Assembly: GCA_964526785.1 (NCBI GenBank)
Contig: CAZGMJ010000009.1
Location: 1-64,000 of the forward strand
DNA from: CAZGMJ01 sp964526785
Lineage (GTDB): Bacteria; Planctomycetota; Phycisphaerae; Sedimentisphaerales; Anaerobacaceae
Direction: 5' to 3'
DNA: 64,000 nucleotides
Below the pieces are notes generated by a model. It ran no database searches. It saw only the letters and a program-made list of their open reading frames with translations, and was not told where the DNA came from. The position numbers were made by a program, and so were the translations under genes. Every line of letters starts with the position of its first letter. The first letter of the stretch is position 1. Of this stretch, positions 1 to 7,580 are shown piece after piece.

Positions 1-77
1 ATGTCGGCATTGTTTTTGTCAGCACAAAACGGCCTCAAGAATGGCTAAAGTCCACTCTAATGTGAAAGGAGCCAATC

Positions 78-353
78 ATGTCCGAAGACAACAACCATCC
101 AGACAAGACCTATCGAATGCCCCGAGGAATCTCCACGGCCATCTGGTCTAAAGAGGTCGAGGAGCAAGGTCAGCCCCGCACGAAGCACTCAGTCAAGCTC
201 CAAAAGAGCGTGCGGGACGAGGCTAACAGCAACTGGAAGAACCAGGATATCTTCCTGTTCCCCTCAGAGATCCCGGCAGTGATCACGGTGCTTCGCAAAG
301 CCTACGAGCACTGCTGTTTGAGGGAGCAATTTGAAGAACCCGCCCCCATCTAG
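78..353 (+). CDS. Small hypothetical protein (91 aa)
   Basis: I do not recognise the family. The ATG follows a strong Shine-Dalgarno (GAAAGGAG, 6 nt spacer) and a rho-independent terminator follows 22 nt after the stop, so this looks like a genuine one-gene transcript. The product is hydrophilic, with no membrane segment or signal peptide and a basic centre (KHSVKLQKSVRDEANSNW). It lies in the cluster with an ArdC-like protein and an excisionase-like protein, so it is probably cargo of the putative integrative element that ends at tRNA-Val. Function unknown. Confidence 0.6.
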   Translation: MSEDNNHPDKTYRMPRGISTAIWSKEVEEQGQPRTKHSVKLQKSVRDEANSNWKNQDIFLFPSEIPAVITVLRKAYEHCCLREQFEEPAPI

Positions 354-374
354 CCAACACTGAGTTCCGCCGGG

Positions 375-404
375 AGGCCCGTCTGTCCGTACGAAGGCGG
401 GCCT
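375..404 (+). terminator. Terminator between convergent genes
   Basis: A 7-bp inverted repeat AGGCCCG/CGGGCCT with a 16-nt loop is followed by TTCTC. It sits between the stop of the 91-aa gene and the stop of the convergent ardC-like gene at 408, so it probably serves the plus-strand gene. Confidence 0.6.
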
Positions 405-407
405 TTC

Positions 408-1253
408 TCATGCCGCCTGCGCCTCAACGGCAGAACTGCCCGGCATTATTCCGTTGGGCCGCCTATCCTCTGTAACCGCCCCCAATATCTCCGACGCCGT
501 CCTCTGTATCCGTTCCAGCGATCCCATCAATGTCTTCCTGCCTCCATCGTACAGTTGAATGTAGTCACTGCTGGAGCTGTTCACATCCAACCCAATGCCG
601 TGACACACGACGAACGCTATTGCTTCGGCTTCTGTCTCCCGCATCTTCTTCTCGTCAGGTCGTGTCTCAGCCTGATGGTGTAAGATTTCATGAGCGCACT
701 CATGGCAAAGAACGGAAAATTCTTCCGCAGGCTTCAAGCTCTGCTTCAGTAGAATCGTCCCACCAGTCGAGACACCTTCTGCTGTCGTCAGATGCTCGCT
801 ATGCTTGAGCATGATTCCTTTGGCCGCAACATACTCCTTGAGCCTGTCCAGGAACTGCTCTGGGTTGCCCCGCACTTTCGCGAATTCCGGCAGCGGCTCT
901 CCATCCGTCTGGCTGATATCAAAGACGTGGGCGGTTTTGAAGGTTCTTACAGTCTCCTCGTCGTCCTCGTCACGGTCCGCATTCCTTCGGTAGACAATCG
1001 GTGCCATGATACCAATGCCATGCTCACCTTTGCGTACGCGACGACCCAGCCGTTGCCACGTACGAAAGCCTCCCACATGTGTTGCATCCGGCTTCTGCAG
1101 TTTGATCAAAATGGCATTGCCCAGACTGTAGCGATGGAACCTGCCCATCGTTCTGAGATAGTTCAGCAATGTCTCGCTCATGCCGGCCTCGACAGACTCA
1201 ACCAACTGGTCAAACGCCTGCCGGGCAATCCTTTGTACTTCATCGCGTTTCAT
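408..1253 (-). CDS. ArdC-like antirestriction protein with HExxH metallopeptidase motif
   Basis: The N-terminal part resembles the ssDNA-binding ArdC domain (NYLRTMGRFHRYSLGNAIL, then FRTWQRLGRRVRKGEHGIGI). The C-terminal half carries an ImmA/IrrE-like zinc motif, CHECAHEILHH. ArdC-type proteins are typical of plasmids and integrative elements, where they bind ssDNA and counter host restriction. The start was placed at the second of two close ATGs because GAGG lies 8 nt upstream of it; the ATG at 1259 is too close to that site. A small zinc-ribbon ORF ends 10 nt upstream, suggesting a two-gene operon. Product about 281 aa. Family assignment is by motif recognition only. Confidence 0.8.
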   Translation of the reverse strand: MKRDEVQRIARQAFDQLVESVEAGMSETLLNYLRTMGRFHRYSLGNAILIKLQKPDATHVGGFRTWQRLGRRVRKGEHGIGIMAPIVYRRNADRDEDDEETVRTFKTAHVFDISQTDGEPLPEFAKVRGNPEQFLDRLKEYVAAKGIMLKHSEHLTTAEGVSTGGTILLKQSLKPAEEFSVLCHECAHEILHHQAETRPDEKKMRETEAEAIAFVVCHGIGLDVNSSSSDYIQLYDGGRKTLMGSLERIQRTASEILGAVTEDRRPNGIMPGSSAVEAQAA

Positions 1254-1263
1254 TGCCATCACC

Positions 1264-1398
1264 TCACACCGTTCCCTGGCCAAACTCTGCCTGCAAATCT
1301 GCAATCACATTGCCCTGTATGTGCTCACATCTGCTGCACAGCATACCGATCAACTCGCTTTCATGCTTCGGTTCCTTACACATTGCACATCTTCTCAT
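1264..1398 (-). CDS. Small CxxC-CxxC zinc-ribbon protein (44 aa)
   Basis: Reading the minus strand gives a 44-residue protein starting MRRCAMCKEPKHESELIGML and containing CAMC and CSRC, the layout of a two-knuckle zinc ribbon. A strong ribosome-binding site (GGGAGGTGAC, then TAAG, then ATG) precedes the start. The TGA lies just upstream of the ardC-like start, so the two are likely co-translated. Such small zinc proteins are common accessory genes of mobile elements, but the specific role is unknown. Confidence 0.6.
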   Translation of the reverse strand: MRRCAMCKEPKHESELIGMLCSRCEHIQGNVIADLQAEFGQGTV

Positions 1399-1428
1399 CT
1401 TAGTCACCTCCCTGGCCTGCCTCTGTGG

Positions 1429-1461
1429 GCAAGCTCAGTCGCAATCCTTGACTGAGCTTGC
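1429..1461. promoter_or_regulatory. Perfect 12-bp inverted repeat in divergent promoter region
   Basis: GCAAGCTCAGTC and its exact reverse complement GACTGAGCTTGC are separated by 9 nt. The repeat lies upstream of the minus-strand zinc-ribbon/ardC pair and the plus-strand zinc-ribbon gene. There is no T-tract on either side, so an operator or an RNA leader hairpin is more likely than a terminator. Which protein would bind it is not known; the nearby HTH protein is a candidate. Confidence 0.5.
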
Positions 1462-1587
1462 CGTAATTCAAAACACGGTTTGCTGTCACTGATAGGCAAC
1501 GCAGAAATCGCAGGAGGGCAAGTCAGTTGTGTGCTTGGATTTACAAATACGTGCGATAATTGGGGTAGATGAAAGAAAGGAACCAAC

Positions 1588-1779
1588 GTGCAAAGAAAAC
1601 AGAACGAAGCTCATAAAGGCAGAGACTGGTTTGGGCCTCTGAAGACTGCTAACGCAGTCAAGGACCGTGACACTGGATTCCTGTTCTGCCCGAGGTGTGG
1701 GCATGTAGTGATGCAGGCGAATCCCAATTCGCGATGTCCGGCGTGTGGGGAGAGGTTTTGTGGGGCTTGTTGCCAGTGA
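1588..1779 (+). CDS. Small zinc-ribbon protein (63 aa), GTG start
   Basis: The start is GTG, preceded by AAAGGA with a 7-nt spacer. The C-terminal half contains CPRC, CPAC and CGAC motifs (residues about 34-62), consistent with one or two zinc knuckles. No catalytic domain is visible. It sits 15 nt upstream of the HTH gene and probably forms an operon with it. Likely accessory gene of the mobile element; function unknown. Confidence 0.6.
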   Translation: MQRKQNEAHKGRDWFGPLKTANAVKDRDTGFLFCPRCGHVVMQANPNSRCPACGERFCGACCQ

Positions 1780-1794
1780 CACCACCCATTGATC

Positions 1795-2058
1795 ATGGAA
1801 AGCAAGGAGAAGACATCTAAACCAGACAGAGCGCCGATCTATTGGATGCACGAGGCCATTATTTATCTGGGTCTTGACCGCCTTCCCTTGAATAGACCAG
1901 AACAAGCGGTTTATCGCATGGTTAGGAAGGGCATATTGAAGCCTAGAAAGATCGGAAGGTTTCTTGCCTTCAGTAAAACTGAATTGGATCACGTGGTAAC
2001 AAACGGGGAGAAGAAACGTAAACCAGGAAGGCCAAGAAAAACTCTTGACCAAAAATAA
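1795..2058 (+). CDS. Excisionase-like helix-turn-helix DNA-binding protein (87 aa)
   Basis: The protein has a MerR/Xis-type winged helix pattern: YWMHEAIIYLGL, then AVYRMVRKGILKPRKIGRFL, then FSKTELDHVV, followed by a basic tail with an AT-hook-like GRPRK. This matches the helix-turn-helix domain 17/excisionase layout found in recombination directionality factors. The ATG at 1795 has no clear ribosome-binding site and is probably coupled to the preceding gene. It lies directly beside tandem repeats and the tRNA-Val 3' end, where an Xis would act. The integrase is not in the window. Confidence 0.65.
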   Translation: MESKEKTSKPDRAPIYWMHEAIIYLGLDRLPLNRPEQAVYRMVRKGILKPRKIGRFLAFSKTELDHVVTNGEKKRKPGRPRKTLDQK

Positions 2059-2073
2059 AGACTTACGCAAATA

Positions 2074-2095
2074 CTGTCTGAAATCTGTCTGAAAT
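2074..2095. repeat. Two tandem 11-bp direct repeats near tRNA 3' end
   Basis: CTGTCTGAAAT occurs twice back to back between the excisionase-like gene and the tRNA. Short direct repeats near an attachment site are typical of Xis or arm-type integrase sites. That role is inference. Confidence 0.5.
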
Positions 2096-2125
2096 TAATT
2101 AGCGTTTATTCATGTAATAAATAAG

Positions 2126-2158
2126 AAGGCCTTGTAAATCTCATATTTACAAGGCCTT
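2126..2158. terminator. 14-bp perfect inverted repeat beside tRNA-Val
   Basis: AAGGCCTTGTAAAT and its exact reverse complement are separated by a 5-nt loop. The repeat ends 7 nt from the tRNA 3' end. It may terminate the tRNA transcript (minus strand) or the HTH gene (plus strand), or be part of the attachment region. No long T-tract is present. Confidence 0.5.
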
Positions 2159-2164
2159 ATGTAA

Positions 2165-2238
2165 TGGGCGATACAGGACTCGAACCTGTGGCCTCACGGG
2201 TGTGATCCGTGCGCTCTAGCCAACTGAGCTAATCGCCC
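2165..2238 (-). tRNA. tRNA-Val (anticodon CAC)
   Basis: The minus strand folds as a complete cloverleaf of 74 nt. The acceptor is GGGCGAT/ATCGCCC plus discriminator A, the D-arm is GCTC/GAGC, the anticodon stem is CACGG/CCGTG with loop ATCACAC, and the T-arm is ACAGG/CCTGT with loop TTCGAGT. T33 precedes the CAC anticodon, giving Val (GUG codon). CCA is not encoded. The tRNA 3' end faces the ArdC/excisionase cluster, the usual orientation for an integrative element using a tRNA as its attachment site. Confidence 0.95.
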
Positions 2239-2483
2239 CGGGACCAGTATTAAAGCACGACGGCGGTCCTTGTGTCAAGTGCTATTCGCACTTCGGGCGA
2301 TGTTCCGATCGAAGCCATCCCAAAGGCCACGGATATGGATAATATGCTGCATCGCTTATCCGTAGACTGGATCGAGGATGGCCCGTTGGAGCAGCCGCCA
2401 GGCGCGCAAGAAACCGCAGAAACACACAGATTGTTGTGGCAGACCGTCAAGGGCAAGAGAAATACAGAGCCGTAATGCGCGGG
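2239..2483. other. Intergenic stretch without a supported gene
   Basis: Only short overlapping reading frames without ribosome-binding sites or recognisable motifs occur between the tRNA and nikR. Confidence 0.5.
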
Positions 2484-2900
2484 CTATGGGTGCGGTTCGG
2501 CGGCCATGATATTGACGCGGCCGAGCTTCACACCTTTCGTGCTGACGATGCTGTCTCCGACCCGATTGATTTCACCGACGCGGCCACGGAGCACGATGAT
2601 CTCAAGGCAGTCGTGCTCGCTCAGGTGTACATGGAGTGAGGAGATGGCGTGGAGCAGGTGCGAATGCTGGATGTCGATCAGCTTCTGTGGCACACCTGTG
2701 GCGTGATGGTCGTAGACGAGGAAGACCGCGGCGACCGCTTCGGTATCGGGATCGGCGAGCCTTTCGGTGCTGAGCCGGCGGCGGACCAGATCGCGAATCG
2801 CTTCGGAGCGGCTCTGATAGCCCTGCCCGCGAATTAATTCATCGAACCGGGCCAACAGGTCCTTGTCCAGAGATATCCCTATGCGTTCGACTCCCGCCAT
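2484..2900 (-). CDS. nikR: Nickel-responsive transcriptional regulator NikR
   Basis: The 138-residue length fits NikR. The N-terminus is a ribbon-helix-helix DNA-binding domain (RIGISLDKDLLARFDELI, then SRSEAIRDLVRRRL). The C-terminal ACT-like domain carries His79, His90, His92 and Cys98, spaced exactly like the square-planar nickel ligands H76, H87, H89 and C95 of the E. coli protein. AGGAG lies 8 nt before the ATG. The gene follows metXW by 28 nt on the same strand. In known systems NikR represses nickel uptake genes; a NicO-type transporter gene is at 30681-31397, but no NikR operator was recognised there. Confidence 0.92.
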   Translation of the reverse strand: MAGVERIGISLDKDLLARFDELIRGQGYQSRSEAIRDLVRRRLSTERLADPDTEAVAAVFLVYDHHATGVPQKLIDIQHSHLLHAISSLHVHLSEHDCLEIIVLRGRVGEINRVGDSIVSTKGVKLGRVNIMAAEPHP

Positions 2901-2928
2901 CTTTCATTCTCCTGTTGTCCGGGTAATA

Positions 2929-4731
2929 TCATTCTTTGCTGGTCACATAAACGGCTTGTTCGGCGAAGAGATTCGGGGCGATTCGGACGGGACTGAGACG
3001 CGCCTTGATCAGCGGAATGCGTCTTTCGACCGTCACGCCCAGATCGTCACAGAACTCATCGAAGTCCTTGAGCGAGAGAAAATGTATGTTGGGGGAATTG
3101 TGCCAGCCGAAAGGCAACTGTCGGGTTACGGGAGCCCGGCCGCCGAAGAACAGCCTCAGGCGCGAGAACCAATGCGCAAAATTCGGAAAACTGACGAGCA
3201 CCTTCTTCCCGACGCGGAGCAATTCCCGAAAGACCTTCTCCGGGCGTTTGACGGTCTGCACGGTCTGTGAAAGGATGACGTAGTCGAAGCTCTTGTCGGC
3301 ATGACCGGAAAGTCCCCGCTCGATATCATGCTGGATGATGGACAAGCCACGGTCGACACACTCGATCACCAAATCCTCATCCAGTTCGATTCCTTTGCCT
3401 TTGATGCTCTTGTCGACGGTAAGGCGAGCAAGCAGTTCGCCGTCCCCACACCCGATATCCAGCACACGGCTGTTCGGCTCAATCAGGGACTCGATCACTT
3501 CGTAGTCGATGCGTACCCGATGTGCGTGTTCGATACCATCGGCGAAAAGTGCGCCGCGCGTTACGGCAGCCGGGGCGGGCAGGCAGAACCGGTTTTTGCC
3601 GGCCACTTTGAGAAACCCTGAGATCAGGCGTCCAAGGCTTTCGGTTTCGAGGAGGAAAGCGTCGTGGCCGTAATCCGATTTGAGGTTGCAGTAGCTGACA
3701 TCCTTGTCGTTAGCGACCAGCGCGTTGACGATTTCCTCGGACTGTGCGGGTGTAAAGAGCCAGTCGCTGGTGAAGCTGACGACGAGAAACCGTGCGTCGA
3801 CACCCTCGAAAGCGCGGACGAGCGAACCATAACGTCTTTCGAGATCGAAGTAATCACCGGCTTTGGTGATGTATAGATAGCTATTGGCGTCGAATCGCTC
3901 GACAAAAGTCTGGCCCTGGTGATCGAGGTAGGTCTCAACGGAAAATTCAGATGTAAAATCGTAGTTGTATTGCTCGGCGGTGCGGAGTTCACGGCCGAAC
4001 TTGCGGCGCATGCCCTCTTCAGAGAGATAGGTAATGTGCCCGATCATACGGGCGATCGCCAACCCTCGGTCGGGGCCGGCGGCATCGTGGTACTGGCCGT
4101 CGGCGAAGTTCTTGTCGGCGATGATAGCGTTGCGGCCGACCGCGTCGAAGGCGATCGACTGTGCGCCCAGGTGGGTCGTTGTGGCGACCGGCATCACGGC
4201 TTTCATAAAGCCCGGGTAGTCTATGGCCCACTGAAGGGCCTGCATTCCGCCTATGGATCCGCCGATGACGGCGAGCAGTTCCACAATTCCGAGCTTGTCC
4301 AGGAGGAGTTTCTGGACGCGCACCATATCGCCGATGGTGATGATGGGGAAATCGAGCCCATAGGGCCTGCCTGTGTCGGGATTGATGGATGACGGACCAG
4401 TCGTGCCGCCGCAACCGCCGAGAAAATTCGAGCACACAACGAAGTACTTGTCGGTATCAATCCCCTTGCCCGGTCCGACCATATTGTCCCACCAGCCGGG
4501 CTTTGGATCGTTCGGGCTGTTATAGCCCGCGACGTGCGCGTTGCCGCTAAGGGCATGGCAAATGAGAATGGCGTTATCCCCGGTCTCGCTCAGTGTGCCG
4601 TAGGTTTCGTAGGCCACGTCGATGGGTGCGAGGGTCTTGCCGCACGCAAGTTCCAGCGGAGCATCCTGCTCGACAAGTCTGACGATTTGCGTTTCAACCA
4701 GACCGACAGAGTTTTCGGAGGTTTCTTTCAT
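2929..4731 (-). CDS. metXW: Fused homoserine O-acetyltransferase (MetX) and MetW
   Basis: Residues about 1-385 are a MetX alpha/beta-hydrolase. The nucleophile elbow GGSIGGMQALQW holds Ser159, with Asp323 (FTSDWLFTP) and His356 (YGHDAFLLE) completing the triad. Residues about 405-600 are MetW, a SAM-methyltransferase-like fold with LDIGCGDGELLARL and later FPNFAHWFSRLRLFFGGRAP. MetX acylates homoserine in methionine synthesis, and MetW is its usual partner encoded next to it. Here a single uninterrupted frame of 600 aa joins them through a short linker. No ribosome-binding site is visible; a promoter lies only 9 bp upstream, suggesting a near-leaderless mRNA. Confidence 0.93.
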   Translation of the reverse strand: MKETSENSVGLVETQIVRLVEQDAPLELACGKTLAPIDVAYETYGTLSETGDNAILICHALSGNAHVAGYNSPNDPKPGWWDNMVGPGKGIDTDKYFVVCSNFLGGCGGTTGPSSINPDTGRPYGLDFPIITIGDMVRVQKLLLDKLGIVELLAVIGGSIGGMQALQWAIDYPGFMKAVMPVATTTHLGAQSIAFDAVGRNAIIADKNFADGQYHDAAGPDRGLAIARMIGHITYLSEEGMRRKFGRELRTAEQYNYDFTSEFSVETYLDHQGQTFVERFDANSYLYITKAGDYFDLERRYGSLVRAFEGVDARFLVVSFTSDWLFTPAQSEEIVNALVANDKDVSYCNLKSDYGHDAFLLETESLGRLISGFLKVAGKNRFCLPAPAAVTRGALFADGIEHAHRVRIDYEVIESLIEPNSRVLDIGCGDGELLARLTVDKSIKGKGIELDEDLVIECVDRGLSIIQHDIERGLSGHADKSFDYVILSQTVQTVKRPEKVFRELLRVGKKVLVSFPNFAHWFSRLRLFFGGRAPVTRQLPFGWHNSPNIHFLSLKDFDEFCDDLGVTVERRIPLIKARLSPVRIAPNLFAEQAVYVTSKE

Positions 4732-4739
4732 AACCGGTC

Positions 4740-4767
4740 AGTATATAGTAAACATCTGTTCTGTAAA
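4740..4767 (-). promoter_or_regulatory. Sigma-70-like promoter for metXW
   Basis: On the minus strand TTTACA is followed by a 16-nt spacer and TATACT. The predicted transcription start would be only a few nucleotides from the metXW ATG at 4731, which also lacks a Shine-Dalgarno. I saw no SAM riboswitch. Confidence 0.5.
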
Positions 4768-4911
4768 GCGTTGCGGGTGAGCCGGAACGCGCCCGCCGGT
4801 CGGCATGCAAGGACGCGCCGGGGGCTGATGCTCAATGAAACGATAAGGCGAACGTAACGTGCATGCGTGCAGCAGGCATTTGTTCATCGCAGTGATGCAG
4901 GAAGCAGGACC

Positions 4912-5415
4912 ATGATCAAGGCTGAGCAGATTATCGAGAAGTTCGACATGAAGCCGCTGGCTCGCGAGGGCGGGTTCTATACGGAGACGTACCGATGCAG
5001 CCACATGTTACAGGCGGAGAATCTGCCAAACGACTATGCGGGCGCCCGGAGTATGGGAACGGCGATACTATATCTTCTGACGCCCGAGACGCTGTCGCTG
5101 ATCCATCGCATTTGCAGCGACGAGGTATTTCATTTTTACATGGGCGATCCCGTGACGATGCTGCACCTCTATGAGGACGGATCGGGCCGCACCCTGACGC
5201 TCGGACAAAACCTGGACAAAAAACACCAGATTCAGGTCACCGTGCCGGCGGGCACGTGGCAAGGCTGTATGCTGGAACCCGGCGGCGATTTCGCACTAAT
5301 GGGCACCACGGTAACGCCGGGCTTTGATTTCGAAGACTTCGAGTTGGGCGGGAGAAACCAGCTTCTGTGCGAGCATCCCGAGTATGCGGAGATTATCAAC
5401 CGACTGACCCGGTAG
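4912..5415 (+). CDS. Cupin-fold protein, DUF985 family
   Basis: The 167-aa product matches the DUF985 cupin pattern: PLAREGGFYTETYR near residue 20, LYLLTPETLSLIHR, then DEVFHFYMGDPVTML and the VPAGTWQGCML turn, ending FELGGRNQLL. Members are single-domain cupins of about 160 aa with unclear activity, sometimes described as epimerase-like. The start at 4912 was chosen over the upstream in-frame ATG at 4867 because family proteins begin with the helix IIEKFDMKPL. It is divergent from metXW. Confidence 0.82.
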   Translation: MIKAEQIIEKFDMKPLAREGGFYTETYRCSHMLQAENLPNDYAGARSMGTAILYLLTPETLSLIHRICSDEVFHFYMGDPVTMLHLYEDGSGRTLTLGQNLDKKHQIQVTVPAGTWQGCMLEPGGDFALMGTTVTPGFDFEDFELGGRNQLLCEHPEYAEIINRLTR

Positions 5416-5427
5416 CGGGCAGAGGAC

Positions 5428-6309
5428 TCAGCGGGCACCGAGCATGCGTATCACATCAACCAGCGCCTGCGTGCCGTCGGAACCACGGCCTTTGGCCTGG
5501 AGAACGGCCAGCAGTTGTTTGGCGAGAGCGACGCCGGGCAGGGGTTGATCCAATTGCTCGGCGTACTCGAGCACGAGGCGGAGGTCTTTCTGCTGCAGGT
5601 CCACCATGAAAGCAGGCTTGAGATCGCCGGCCACGATCTTGGGGCCAAGAGCCCTGAGCGAATGGCTCCCGGCGGCGCCGGCGGAGGTCACCTGCAACGT
5701 GGTCTCGAGGTCCAGACCGGCCTTCTCAGCAAAGGCGAAACCCTCGGCTATGCTCATGATCGTGTGGATCACCATGATCTGATTGACCAGTTTGGTCATC
5801 TGGCCGGCGCCGACTGGGCCGCAGTGCGTAATGGTTCGTCCCATGCGTTCCATGATCGGCCGAACCTTTTCGAAGGCGTCCTGCGGGCCGCCCATCATGA
5901 TCGAGAGTTTGGCCTCGATCGCCCCGATTTCGCCCCCGCTGATAGGAGCGTCGAGCAGAGTAACGCCTTTCGCGCCGAGCGTCTCAGCCATCTGTTTGGT
6001 TGCGGCCGGGGAAATTGTGCTCGTATCGACGCAAATCAGCCCCGAGCAGGCCCCTTCAATCACACCCTGCGGGCCAACCAATACTTGCTCCACATCGGGT
6101 GTATCGGTCACGCAGGTAATCACCACCTCGCTTGCCGAGGCAACTTCGGCGGGACTGTCGACCCAGCAAGCCCCTTCATCGAGCAGTTTCTCGGCGCGGG
6201 ATTTTGTGCGCGTAAAGATGGTCAGCGGATACCCGGCTTCGAGAAGATTGCGCGCCATCGGCGCACCCATGATGCCCGTACCAATAAAACCGATACGTTG
6301 CGAAGGCAT
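5428..6309 (-). CDS. NAD(P)-binding beta-hydroxyacid dehydrogenase (tartronate semialdehyde reductase type)
   Basis: The 293-aa protein has the N-terminal Rossmann motif GFIGTGIMGAPMA (residues 7-19), the substrate-binding stretch DAPISGGEIGA (120-130) and the catalytic lysine region GAGQMTKLVNQ (Lys173). These define the 3-hydroxyisobutyrate / 2-hydroxy-3-oxopropionate reductase family, which reduces small beta-oxo acids with NAD(P)H. Exact substrate is not decidable from sequence; GarR/GlxR-type activity is most likely. It starts 3 nt after the membrane-protein gene at 6313-7032 and is probably co-transcribed with it. Confidence 0.85.
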   Translation of the reverse strand: MPSQRIGFIGTGIMGAPMARNLLEAGYPLTIFTRTKSRAEKLLDEGACWVDSPAEVASASEVVITCVTDTPDVEQVLVGPQGVIEGACSGLICVDTSTISPAATKQMAETLGAKGVTLLDAPISGGEIGAIEAKLSIMMGGPQDAFEKVRPIMERMGRTITHCGPVGAGQMTKLVNQIMVIHTIMSIAEGFAFAEKAGLDLETTLQVTSAGAAGSHSLRALGPKIVAGDLKPAFMVDLQQKDLRLVLEYAEQLDQPLPGVALAKQLLAVLQAKGRGSDGTQALVDVIRMLGAR

Positions 6310-6312
6310 CCC

Positions 6313-7032
6313 CTAAATCACCTCGAGACGACGCAGAATTGCCCTGGTCCAGCGTGCGCTGCGAACCTGCGCCATAATCAACAGGAGGAACATCAGGAGC
6401 CAGTAGCCCGAGAAACGCAGATAGTACAGGACCATCCCGAAGATGTTGTCGGTACCGACGGGATCGGCAGCGGCTTTGAACAACTCGGCAGGCGTAAAGA
6501 GCGCCCCGAGGACCATGGGACCGAAGATCATCTGCCAGGGCGGCAGCAGAATAACCATGACCAGCGACAGATAGAAGGCTCTGCATGCGTTGTTGACGCC
6601 TCCAAGTCTGCCCATCAGGCTCACCTTCATCCCAAAGAGCAGTGACATGCTGTATAGGACGGCGGCCAATATAAGGACACAGTTGACCAGGCGCAGCGCC
6701 CAGGCAAGTTGGTCCGATGTGATTGTGAACGGAAGCCAGTCCTTCATTCCGCCTCCCCCCGTCTCAGCGGCCTGGTTAGGATCGGCGGCATCGGCCGCCG
6801 AAGCGGCATTGGGGTCATTGGCAGGGGCACTGCTTTGCTCTGCCGGGGCGAGAGTCTGGGCTTCGGCGCTGACACAATCGAGGTTCACGAGCCAGAAAGC
6901 AATCTGAACCAGCAGCAAACTGATCAGGACGATAATAAAGAGGAAGTTCTTCCATCCTCTGAACACACCGACCGCTTCAAGGCTATCGGTGGTATCGACG
7001 AGACTGTTGGTGCCTATGTAATCTTCATTCAT
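6313..7032 (-). CDS. Multi-pass membrane protein, unknown function (239 aa)
   Basis: I do not recognise the family. There is one hydrophobic segment at about 29-50, then an Ala/Pro-rich spacer (about 55-95), then three further segments at about 110-132, 150-176 and 203-224, and a basic C-terminus. The spacer between helices 1 and 2 probably lies outside the cytoplasm. GGGAG lies 8 nt upstream of the ATG. It is directly followed by the beta-hydroxyacid dehydrogenase, but the pairing suggests no obvious function. Confidence 0.75.
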   Translation of the reverse strand: MNEDYIGTNSLVDTTDSLEAVGVFRGWKNFLFIIVLISLLLVQIAFWLVNLDCVSAEAQTLAPAEQSSAPANDPNAASAADAADPNQAAETGGGGMKDWLPFTITSDQLAWALRLVNCVLILAAVLYSMSLLFGMKVSLMGRLGGVNNACRAFYLSLVMVILLPPWQMIFGPMVLGALFTPAELFKAAADPVGTDNIFGMVLYYLRFSGYWLLMFLLLIMAQVRSARWTRAILRRLEVI

Positions 7033-7509
7033 CGTCTTTTCTCCCTAAACAACGTCAAGGGCCTGAGTCGGTCTCAGCGGTTCGACACCATAGGCCGTAA
7101 CAGCCGTCGACCGCCTCTACATCAGCGGCTAATTATCCCGCGCCCCTAACACAATGCAAGCAATTTCTTGCCGCTGGGAGCGATAGACGAAAGCCATGCG
7201 ACGGCACCGACACGCTGAACAGGCAGGTCAAAGACCGGTTTCGGCACCTGTGCCAGGCAGTCATTGCGCGACAGGCGGGGCGCGATTGGCAGTCCGCTCT
7301 GCAATTCATCGATCGCGTTTTCGGCAACAATCCACTGATATGTGCAAGCCGGTTGAGTTTCCGGGAACACCACCAGGGTGGATAACCGCGCATGCGGTCG
7401 GTCTTAACGAGCACCAAAACGGGGTTATTATCGGATGATGCTTAAGAATGCCAGGTCGGCCGGACGATATACGAAGTATCGATTTCTGTGCGTTTTTCCG
7501 GTTTTTCAC
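7033..7509. other. Intergenic region, no supported gene
   Basis: Three overlapping minus-strand frames of 67-94 codons exist here, but none has a ribosome-binding site, conserved motif or clean domain, so I call no gene. The right edge leads into the promoter of the MarR operon. Confidence 0.5.
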
Positions 7510-7538
7510 TTGTAACGAATGGTGTTTCGTGCTATATT
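7510..7538 (+). promoter_or_regulatory. Promoter with embedded inverted repeat, MarR/beta-lysine operon
   Basis: TTGTAA and TATATT are spaced by 17 nt. Between them ACGAA-N6-TTCGT (7515-7530) forms a palindrome in the spacer, where a dimeric MarR protein would block RNA polymerase. The regulator gene starts 43 nt after the -10 box, so autorepression is likely. Confidence 0.6.
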
Positions 7539-7580
7539 GTTTCGACTACGAACCTTTCTACCTGTAGAGATGTACTGTTT

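Noticed and set aside
1..48. Short open frame at the left edge
   Set aside because: It may be the tail of a gene outside the window, but 15 codons are not enough to support a call.
4732..4911. SAM riboswitch upstream of metXW
   Set aside because: No conserved SAM-I or SAM-II core is visible and the promoter lies right at the start codon, leaving no room for a leader.
7133..7417. Minus-strand open frames between the membrane protein and the MarR operon
   Set aside because: No ribosome-binding site, no motif, and competing frames on the same strand.
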